From: UMGS172 sp045587185
GTDB lineage: Bacteria > Bacillota > Clostridia > Oscillospirales > Acutalibacteraceae
Length of the DNA: 64,000 bases
Assembly: GCA_045587185.1 (NCBI GenBank)
Contig: JAZNBS010000039.1
Location: forward strand, 1-64,000
Direction of reading: 5' to 3'
Shown one piece after another: positions 40,439 to 47,650 of the stretch (positions within the stretch are counted from its first letter, which is position 1; every line of letters begins with the position of its first letter). The translations under genes and the position numbers were made by a program. The notes under the pieces were generated by a model, which did no database searches, was not told the DNA's origin, and worked only from the letters and a program-made list of their open reading frames with translations.

Positions 40439-43258
40439 ATGGGAATATTCGGAAAGAAAAAGGCTGACGAGTTTGAAAACTTACATAATGACAACCTTTT
40501 TAATGATGATGACGATATAGTTGTGCCAAATAGCCGCAAGGCCACCGGTATGCACCGCGTGGGTCACAATACGGGCAACGCTCCCCACGCTCTTACCGTG
40601 GGCGAGGTTATGGGCAGCGCTGTTGAAGACACTTCGTCTGAACAACGCCCTCAGCCCGATTCGGTTTATGAAAAAATGAAGGATCGCGAAACGATTATGA
40701 CGGGTATAGATGACGACTATGTTCCTTCTTGGGCAACACCTTCGGTCGGTGAATCCTCTACTGATGATATACATTCAAGCAGCGCAACCGTGCCTGAGGT
40801 CAAAAAATCCGACATTGAGCCCGCCGTGCCCGAAATTATTGAGGTCACCCCTGCCCCTGTACGTGAGGTGAGCACCTCGCCCTCGGCCGATGCTTTTCTT
40901 GAACGTTGCAGAATGGCTGTTGAAAAGGCAACCGTTGAAGACTCCGCGTCAATAGTTTCTGCCGCAGAGAACAACGAGCCTGACGCCATAAAGCCTGATA
41001 CCGCCATTGTCGCCGCTGCAGAGGAAGAAAAGAGTGAATCTGCACCCGCGCGCTCGGTTGACGATATAATTCGAATGCTTCGCGGTGAGTCCTCTGACGG
41101 ACGTGCCGATGAAACCGCTTTGTCAAAACCGACTGTACTGGCCGTCGGTGCCGACGATACTGCTGACGGCACACCCATGTCTGACAGTACCGAAAGTGAT
41201 GACCTCCACCGTGAGGTCAAGGTTGAGGTTGAGGTTATTCCTACTGACAGTGACTCGGATATTATGCACACAGCCGAGGATTCAAAGCCCGAAGATGACG
41301 GCGATGTGCGTATTTACGGTAAGATAGTCAGAGGTACCGTTGTCCAACACACACCTGACGGTGATGTTGAGGCTTCGGAATTTATCCGTGGAGCCAAGGT
41401 TTCACAAGATACCATTGTTGCCGACGACAAAACCGTTATGTTTGGTGACCTTGGTGATATAATTTCCAAAAAAGCCGATGATGATATGGTTGCCCACTCA
41501 TCATTTGATGATGACGATTTTGACGATGATGATTTTGACACGCCGTATTATGAGACCGAGGATGAGCGTCTGGCCGATATTGATGACTATAAGACACTTG
41601 ACGATTCGGCAAGGCTACGTGTTGAATACTCAAATAAAAAAACTAAACATAAAACGGTTGCGATATTCACAACCGTCATAACCTTTCTTATGTTGGTAAC
41701 TGCATCGGGCCTCGTTTCCTTCCTGCCCTCAGCCACTTTAATGCTTATTGACATTGTTCTTTTAGCCGCAGCAGTGGTTATGAATATTGACATTTTTGCC
41801 GATTTTAAAAACCTTTTAAAGATGCGTCCGTCATTTGATTCCTGCACCGCCGTTGCATCATCTTTGGTGCTATTGCAAAATCTTCTCTCATACTTTGTTT
41901 TTGATCTTAAACACGCGGGACTCGGCGTTGTCGCCGCAATACTTCTTACGGTTAACCGCTATGCAGGTTTGATGAAGTCCTCGCGCATTCTTAAAGGTCT
42001 TGAATTCATCTCAACCTCACAGCCAAAACGCGCCGTTATTTCGGTTGGCGGAAACAATGCCAAGGTTGTGGCTTCAGGCGCAGTTGAGGGCGAGGTTCTC
42101 GCGCTTTGCGACCGCAAAACTGAAAACGTTAGGGATTATCTTAAAAACTGCGGATATGACAGCCCTCTTGACCGGAAACTAAAGGTTATGTTCACCGTTG
42201 TTGCCTCGGTTGCTTTGGCGGCAGGTATAATAGTGAGCCTGATTTCAGGTTTTGGCGCCGGTCTTTCGGCACTGACATCAACCCTTTGTCTTTTGTGGCC
42301 CGCTTCAGCGGTATTGACCTGTGAACTGCCTATGTACCTCGCTTGTCGTAAGGCTTCGCGTTACGGTGCCATGATTGCCGGCTTTAAAGGCGCTTATGAA
42401 CTAAACCTTGCTAATGTTGCCACCGTCAGTTCGTCTGACCTTTTCCCTGAGGGTTCGGTAAAACTGTATAATATGAAAACCCTCGGCGAAAACGAAATGG
42501 GTCATACTTTGACAAGCGCCGCGGCGGTTGCTATTGCGGCGAACAGCCCCTTAAGCAGTATTTTCAAGAGTATTATCGGTAACACAGGGGAAAAATTGCC
42601 CAAGGTCAACGGTGTTCAGTATGAGGATAAAATGGGTATTTCGGGTTGGATTGGTGAGGAAACTATCCTTATCGGTAATCGCAACCTTATGCAGGGACAC
42701 AACATTGCCGTTCCGCCCGCTTCGGTTGACCAAAAGATTTTGAAAGCAGGTTATTTCCCTGTTTATATTGCAGTTGGCGGTGTCAACTGTCTGCTCTTCC
42801 TTGTACAATATGAAACCGACCCCGCTGTCACTTATGAGTTACAGCAACTTTGCAACACAGGTATGACGGTTGTGGTTGACCCCAAAGACCCCAACACCAC
42901 CGATGCTATGATATGCGATTATTTCGGTCTTCCCAGTGATGCTGTTAAGGTTATGAACCATAACGGCAGGGTCAGTTACGAACGCATCACCGCGCCGACC
43001 GATTCGGTAAGCACGTGCGCCGCTTTCAGTAGCGATGTGTGCGGTTTCTTCTCAAGTATAACCTCGGCTATTCGACTCGGCTCAATCTATTCAGTGCTAA
43101 CCGCAATCTTTGTTATTGCCGCGGTGCTTGGTGCTGTGTTGACCGTTTATTTGAGCCTCACAGGCAAAGCCGACCTTGTAAATCCGCTTACGGTTGGCGG
43201 CTTCCAGATTCTGTTTACCGCCATTTCTGCACTTGTTGCAAAGTTGAAATCAAAATGA
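40439..43258 (+). CDS. P-type ATPase-like membrane protein lacking the catalytic residues, with a long acidic N-terminus
   Basis: The 939-residue protein has a disordered, Asp/Glu-rich N-terminal region (1 to about 395, with a run of Asp near 358-370) and then a membrane body that aligns almost without gaps with P1B-type ATPases. The CPC membrane helix is replaced (LLWPASAVLTCELPMY, about 618-633). The DKTGT phosphorylation motif is replaced by VSSSDLFPEG, with Ser664 at the Asp position. The HP motif reads NSPLSS, and the IGNRNLMQGHNI nucleotide-domain motif is kept. TGDN reads PKDPN and GDGxND is missing. Two C-terminal spans end the protein. It cannot cycle as a pump and is probably a scaffold or regulator. 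It follows rlmB by 14 bases and overlaps the next gene by 4. This fold assignment is from my own reading. Confidence 0.7.
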   Translation: MGIFGKKKADEFENLHNDNLFNDDDDIVVPNSRKATGMHRVGHNTGNAPHALTVGEVMGSAVEDTSSEQRPQPDSVYEKMKDRETIMTGIDDDYVPSWATPSVGESSTDDIHSSSATVPEVKKSDIEPAVPEIIEVTPAPVREVSTSPSADAFLERCRMAVEKATVEDSASIVSAAENNEPDAIKPDTAIVAAAEEEKSESAPARSVDDIIRMLRGESSDGRADETALSKPTVLAVGADDTADGTPMSDSTESDDLHREVKVEVEVIPTDSDSDIMHTAEDSKPEDDGDVRIYGKIVRGTVVQHTPDGDVEASEFIRGAKVSQDTIVADDKTVMFGDLGDIISKKADDDMVAHSSFDDDDFDDDDFDTPYYETEDERLADIDDYKTLDDSARLRVEYSNKKTKHKTVAIFTTVITFLMLVTASGLVSFLPSATLMLIDIVLLAAAVVMNIDIFADFKNLLKMRPSFDSCTAVASSLVLLQNLLSYFVFDLKHAGLGVVAAILLTVNRYAGLMKSSRILKGLEFISTSQPKRAVISVGGNNAKVVASGAVEGEVLALCDRKTENVRDYLKNCGYDSPLDRKLKVMFTVVASVALAAGIIVSLISGFGAGLSALTSTLCLLWPASAVLTCELPMYLACRKASRYGAMIAGFKGAYELNLANVATVSSSDLFPEGSVKLYNMKTLGENEMGHTLTSAAAVAIAANSPLSSIFKSIIGNTGEKLPKVNGVQYEDKMGISGWIGEETILIGNRNLMQGHNIAVPPASVDQKILKAGYFPVYIAVGGVNCLLFLVQYETDPAVTYELQQLCNTGMTVVVDPKDPNTTDAMICDYFGLPSDAVKVMNHNGRVSYERITAPTDSVSTCAAFSSDVCGFFSSITSAIRLGSIYSVLTAIFVIAAVLGAVLTVYLSLTGKADLVNPLTVGGFQILFTAISALVAKLKSK

Positions 43259-44421
43259 TTAAAAATATATTTTCAAAATCATTTGTTTCAGAAGAAATTG
43301 CTTTGAAAATAGCAAAAGTTAGCGTTTTGTTTTTGCCGTTTGCGGCGTTTTTACCATACCCGATAACAGCAATCGTAACCGCCTGTGTCGGTGTGCTATT
43401 CTGCTTGTTGCCGTTTGTAAGAAGCGCCGTCTTTGCCCGAAAAGGCACCTTTTTAGGTCTTGCTTTTCTGGTGTTTACCGCAACGGTTGCTTTATGTCGC
43501 GGCAACTATATTGGATTCAGACGCACGCTGGTCTTTGCCGCGCTTTTAGGGATAACTTCTGCCGTCAAAGTATTTGCTGACCGAGATTTTTATGAAAGAA
43601 TGATGAATGCATGTGTTTTGGGCGGATGTCTTGCATCGGTTCAGGGGATAGTTCAGTATCTTTTGAATTTTGGTGTTGACGGTTACCGCAGTAACGGATT
43701 TTACACCAATCCAAATTTCTACGGCACGGCCTTAACCTTGGTCATTCTGATATGCGCTTACAAGGCTTCGACCCACGCAAAGCACACCTTCTTGTACTAT
43801 TTTAGCGCACTGCTCAATGCGATAGCACTATATTTAAGTGGCAGTATGAGTCTTTGGTTGGTTGCGATAATTTGCATTGTGCTGATGCTTGTGCTGAACA
43901 GGGAATATAAACTGCTCATCATATTCTCGTCATTGGTTGCGGCTGCGGTGGTCGTTCTGTTTGCCGTGCCCGACCTCATACACCGCCTTGACGAACTTTC
44001 GGCAACGGTGGACAACCGAATGAAAATATGGTCGTTTGCCCTTGGAAATTTCAAAGAATCGCCCATTTTCGGCCATGGATTTTACAGTTATAAGTTCTTA
44101 TATTCCCAATTACCTGTTCCAAATGATGTCTATCCTGCCTCAATGTCGCACAGTGTTTACCTTGACAGTCTTTTGTGCCACGGAATTGTGGGTACAGTTC
44201 TATTGGTTGTGGCCGTTACACCGTTTTTTGTTTCGGTTTTTAAATGTCGAAAAAAACTAAAGCAAATTGGCAAAACCTCACCCATAACAGGTTTCATAAT
44301 TTCCCTTTCGGTGGCACTTGCACTGTACGGGTTGATGGATACCACATTTGTCTGGATACAGACGGGTGCCATAATAATGCTAATCACCACAGGTTTGGGT
44401 GTTGACGAAAAAGATATCTGA
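43255..44421 (+). CDS. O-antigen ligase / Wzy-like polytopic membrane protein
   Basis: The 388-residue product has about ten membrane segments and the Wzy_C-type plan: a long central loop near residues 255-305 with FKESPIFGHGFYSY and a following His-containing segment (SMSHSVYLDSLLCHG). Family members ligate or polymerise lipid-linked glycans at the outer face of the membrane. It starts at ATG 43255, overlapping the pseudo-ATPase stop by 4 bases (ATGA), so the two are translationally coupled. No glycosyltransferase or flippase is nearby, so its glycan substrate is unknown. Confidence 0.85.
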   Translation: MIKNIFSKSFVSEEIALKIAKVSVLFLPFAAFLPYPITAIVTACVGVLFCLLPFVRSAVFARKGTFLGLAFLVFTATVALCRGNYIGFRRTLVFAALLGITSAVKVFADRDFYERMMNACVLGGCLASVQGIVQYLLNFGVDGYRSNGFYTNPNFYGTALTLVILICAYKASTHAKHTFLYYFSALLNAIALYLSGSMSLWLVAIICIVLMLVLNREYKLLIIFSSLVAAAVVVLFAVPDLIHRLDELSATVDNRMKIWSFALGNFKESPIFGHGFYSYKFLYSQLPVPNDVYPASMSHSVYLDSLLCHGIVGTVLLVVAVTPFFVSVFKCRKKLKQIGKTSPITGFIISLSVALALYGLMDTTFVWIQTGAIIMLITTGLGVDEKDI

Positions 44422-44426
44422 AAGAC

Positions 44427-44466
44427 AAAAAAGACTTGATTATCAATCGATAATCAAGTCTTTTTT
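44427..44466. terminator. bidirectional terminator between the Wzy-like gene and ribF
   Basis: A 17-base perfect stem (AAAAAAGACTTGATTAT and its complement) with a 6-base loop serves both the + operon ending at 44421 and the minus operon ending at 44474, with T-runs on both strands. Confidence 0.93.
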
Positions 44467-44473
44467 ATTAGTA

Positions 44474-45358
44474 TTACAACAGCAAAAAGCCTGAGTTAAA
44501 GGCTTTAATTGCTTTGTCCTTGTCATTTTCTATGGCAGAGGTCAACTCTTCAAGGCTTCCAAACCTTTCCTCACCACGCATATAATCAAGCAGTTTCAAA
44601 GTTATATTCTGACCGTAAAGGTCGCCCTCAAAATCTATTATATGGGTTTCACACAAGGGCTTTTTGAGCAAAAAAGTGGGCCGTATTCCAATATTGGTTA
44701 CAGCGGGATAATCTTTTCCGTCAACCGTCACTGCCGAAGCATAAACACCAAACTTTGGTGTAACAAGTTGCTCGTCAAGGCACTGATTTACGGTGGGAAA
44801 GCCTATCGTTCTGCCCCTCTCCTCTCCGTGAATAACCTCGGCTTCAAAAGAGTATGGGTAACCTAACAGCATATTGGCAAACGAAATGTCCCCTTTTGAA
44901 ATCAGTTCCCGTATAAGTGACGATGAAACAGTCTGCCCCGAAACGGTTGTGGCGGGTACCACAACGGCCTCTGCTCCGTGTTCTGAACAGTAGCGCGACA
45001 AAAATGCCGCGTCACCCTTACCGTCCTTACCAAAACGATAGTTAAAACCGCAAACAGTTGCTTTAACATCATATTTTGTGAAAAGCATATCAAGGAATTC
45101 TTGAGGTTCAAAATCGTGCACTTCGTCATAATCCAGCACGAATATTTCCTCAAAACCCATAGCCTTAAGCATCTCATTTTTTCGTTCGGTTTTTAAAATC
45201 ATGGGAATAAATGTGTTTTGGGTTCTGCGCTTGGGAGGCTCACAGAAGGTTACGGCAACGGGTGTTAGGTCTTTGAAGTTAAGCGCGACATTCAACACGG
45301 CTTTGTGGCCCTTATGCAGTCCGTCAAAGGTGCCGAAAACAACAACATAACCGTTCAT
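44474..45358 (-). CDS. ribF: Bifunctional riboflavin kinase/FAD synthetase
   Basis: RibF makes FMN and then FAD. The 294-residue protein has the N-terminal nucleotidyltransferase motif GTFDGLHKGHKAVL and the adenylation loop TTVSGQTVSSSLIR, and the C-terminal riboflavin kinase domain with RGRTIGFPTVN and the late EERFGSLEEL. It is the last gene of the rimP-infB operon, its usual place in Firmicutes, 24 bases after truB. Confidence 0.96.
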   Translation of the reverse strand: MNGYVVVFGTFDGLHKGHKAVLNVALNFKDLTPVAVTFCEPPKRRTQNTFIPMILKTERKNEMLKAMGFEEIFVLDYDEVHDFEPQEFLDMLFTKYDVKATVCGFNYRFGKDGKGDAAFLSRYCSEHGAEAVVVPATTVSGQTVSSSLIRELISKGDISFANMLLGYPYSFEAEVIHGEERGRTIGFPTVNQCLDEQLVTPKFGVYASAVTVDGKDYPAVTNIGIRPTFLLKKPLCETHIIDFEGDLYGQNITLKLLDYMRGEERFGSLEELTSAIENDKDKAIKAFNSGFLLL

Positions 45359-45382
45359 AATCCTTCTTCCTCCTTAAAATTG

Positions 45383-46261
45383 TTATTCAAATATAACGCA
45401 CTTTGTGGTTATCTCTCTTGATTTCTCGTCATATTCCGACAGGCCTAAAAACCGTCCATCGGCATAAATTTTAAATATTTCCTTGTCTTTTGCGTCTTTG
45501 GAAAATGTCATTCGGTCAACACTCAATGCTGCACCGTTTAAAAAACGTTTGGCCTGTGCTTCGGAAACATTGAAGTTTCTGAAGTTTGGCACGGCGCGGT
45601 CAGCAGACAAAAGACACCCCACGGGGTCTGATTCTATCTGTTCCAAAGTCTTACAGTCGGCTATCGAAAAGCCTGCGGCAGCGGTACGTCTTAAAGAAAT
45701 AAGCGTTGCGCCGCAACCCAATAATTTTCCAATATCGTCGGCAAGTGACCTGATATAGGTACCCTTTGAACAATGAACATCTATCAAAAACTCATTTCCA
45801 ACACGGGATAACAGTTTTATTTCGTGAATCGTGACGGTTCTGGGGGTTCTTTCTATCTCCTTACCTTGACGTGCAAGGTCATAAAGCCTTACTCCGTCTT
45901 TTTTTATGGCCGAAAACATCGGCGGAACCTGCTCATAAGTGCAGGTGAAGTGATTTAAAGCCTCGTTCAACTGAATGTCAGTCACCGAAACGGCACTTTC
46001 AGTCAAAACCTCACCTGTGATGTCAAGCGTGTCGGTAGTAATTCCGAGACGCACACCCGCGGTATAGTGCTTGTCGGCCTCCAAAACATAAGAACAAAGT
46101 CTTGTTGCTCTGCCTATAAGTATAGGCAAAACGCCCGTAGCCATCGGGTCAAGCGTGCCCGTGTGACCGACACGCTTTGTTCCGTATATACGTCTTAACA
46201 CCGCCACCGCTTTAAAAGAGGTGAACCCTTCGGGTTTATCAAGCAAAATAAGTCCGTTCAT
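45383..46261 (-). CDS. truB: tRNA pseudouridine(55) synthase
   Basis: TruB makes pseudouridine 55 in the T-loop of tRNAs. The 292-residue protein has LLDKPEGFTSF, the catalytic aspartate in GTLDPMATGVLPILIG, and KKDGVRLYDLARQG and the RNA-binding CSKGTYIRSLADDIG. The C-terminal domain is a short PUA-like region. It sits 12 bases after nrnA and 24 before ribF. Confidence 0.97.
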   Translation of the reverse strand: MNGLILLDKPEGFTSFKAVAVLRRIYGTKRVGHTGTLDPMATGVLPILIGRATRLCSYVLEADKHYTAGVRLGITTDTLDITGEVLTESAVSVTDIQLNEALNHFTCTYEQVPPMFSAIKKDGVRLYDLARQGKEIERTPRTVTIHEIKLLSRVGNEFLIDVHCSKGTYIRSLADDIGKLLGCGATLISLRRTAAAGFSIADCKTLEQIESDPVGCLLSADRAVPNFRNFNVSEAQAKRFLNGAALSVDRMTFSKDAKDKEIFKIYADGRFLGLSEYDEKSREITTKCVIFE

Positions 46262-46273
46262 TTTGCCCTCCTG

Positions 46274-47218
46274 TTACATAAGCGAGGTGATATATTCTTT
46301 AAGTTTGAGTTTGGCTTCTGATTCGGTTTGGAACTCACAGCCTGCGGCCCTTTTGTGACCGCCACCGCCAAATTGATGACAGATTTCAGCCGCATCGTAA
46401 GGTTCAAAAGTGCGAAGTGAGATTTTCCACTTGCCGTCAGCCTTTTCACGCACAGTAATGCCAATCAAAACGCCTTCAATCTGGCGCGATATTGCGGCAA
46501 TACCGTCCAAATCGCTGGAATCACAGCCTGTTTCCTTTATCATTTGCTGAGAAACAGTTACAATGGCGCATTTCCCGTCACAGATATACTCAATTCCCGT
46601 AAGCACACGGCGTTCCATCTCCAGACGGCTTTGCGACTTGACCTCAAACATCACGCGGTTTATCTCATCATAATCAGCGCCTTTTTCCATAAGTTCAGCG
46701 GCAAATATATGGGTCCTCGGTGTGGTGTTGGAAAATTTGAAACAACCCGTATCTGTAGCCATGCCTGTATAAAGGCAAGATGCGATAAACGGTGTTATCT
46801 CAACACCCATTTGCTTTATCAAAACATAAACGCACTCGGCCGCTGCGGCACTGTCACCCTCAAGATAAAGGTTTTGGGCAAACCCCACATTAGTTGCGTG
46901 ATGGTCAATAGCAAGAACAACCCTATTCTTATATTCATCCCTTAAAGAACCCAACAGTTTATCATCGGCAACATCAACCGAAATTACCGTTTCGGGAACA
47001 AAATCCTGCTCGCCCTCAACGGTCAGATAACCGAATTTACTGGGGATTGGGTCAGGACAAAGGACGTTTGCCTGTTTACCCAACCCTCTCAAGGCCGAAC
47101 AAAGCGCAAATGCAGAGCCCAACGTGTCACCGTCGGGATGGGAATGGGTCAAAATAGTGTATTTATCGTTTTGCTTGAGAAATTCAGTGGCTTCAAGTGT
47201 TGAGATATGATTACTCAT
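46274..47218 (-). CDS. nrnA: DHH family nanoRNase/pAp phosphatase
   Basis: The 314-residue protein has the DHH motifs THSHPDGDTLGSA, the signature AIDHHATN, and the C-terminal DHHA1 nucleotide-binding loop GGGGHKRAAGC. NrnA degrades very short RNAs and dephosphorylates pAp in the cytoplasm. The start overlaps the rbfA stop by 8 bases. Placement between rbfA and truB is typical of Firmicutes. Confidence 0.95.
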   Translation of the reverse strand: MSNHISTLEATEFLKQNDKYTILTHSHPDGDTLGSAFALCSALRGLGKQANVLCPDPIPSKFGYLTVEGEQDFVPETVISVDVADDKLLGSLRDEYKNRVVLAIDHHATNVGFAQNLYLEGDSAAAAECVYVLIKQMGVEITPFIASCLYTGMATDTGCFKFSNTTPRTHIFAAELMEKGADYDEINRVMFEVKSQSRLEMERRVLTGIEYICDGKCAIVTVSQQMIKETGCDSSDLDGIAAISRQIEGVLIGITVREKADGKWKISLRTFEPYDAAEICHQFGGGGHKRAAGCEFQTESEAKLKLKEYITSLM

Positions 47219-47582
47219 CGCCGTATTCCTCAGTCGCAGTAGTTTCGGGAAATGACTCTATAATTTTTGCGATGTTTGCACTGTGCTCTATAGAGTTGTC
47301 GGCCACAAAACGCAGTTCGGGTGTTTTTCTGAGTTTCAGACGGGCACCCAACTCGCGGCGCAAAAATCCTGCCGCATTTTTAAGACCTTTAACGCTTTCT
47401 ACCGTTTTGTCAAACCCCTCAATGGCGCTGACATAAACAGTGGCATACGAAAGATCGCCCGAAACATCAACTTTAACAATGCTTAAGAGTTTACTTACTC
47501 TGGGGTCCTTCATCTCACGGAAAAGGTCCGCAAGTTCACGCTGGATATCAGCAGCGGCACGTCCGATTTTAAAACTTGGCAT
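47211..47582 (-). CDS. rbfA: Ribosome-binding factor A
   Basis: RbfA is a KH-like 30S maturation factor that acts on helix 45 and the 5' end of 16S rRNA. The 123-residue product has the expected size, starting PSFKIGRAAADIQRELADLF, with the RKTPELRFVADNSIE segment near the C-terminus. It follows infB after a 68-base gap that holds a GGGCGACC palindrome. Confidence 0.95.
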   Translation of the reverse strand: MPSFKIGRAAADIQRELADLFREMKDPRVSKLLSIVKVDVSGDLSYATVYVSAIEGFDKTVESVKGLKNAAGFLRRELGARLKLRKTPELRFVADNSIEHSANIAKIIESFPETTATEEYGDE

Positions 47583-47610
47583 AACTTCTTTCCTTTGTTT
47601 TCAAATTACA

Positions 47611-47637
47611 CGGCAAGGGCGACCAATGGTCGCCCCT
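47611..47637. repeat. dispersed-type palindrome GGGCGACC-aat-GGTCGCCC
   Basis: A perfect 8-base inverted repeat (47617-47624 / 47628-47635) with a 3-base loop lies between infB and rbfA. On the minus strand it reads GTAGGGGCGACCATTGGTC and so on, a wording I recall from dispersed intergenic repeats in Clostridia. No T-run follows. Only one full copy is seen in this window. Confidence 0.5.
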
Positions 47638-47650
47638 ACATATATTGTTT

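Noticed and set aside
41500..41545. GATGATGACGATTTT-like repeats, considered as a tandem DNA repeat.
   Set aside because: They encode the Asp run of the acidic N-terminal region in frame; the repetition follows from the protein.
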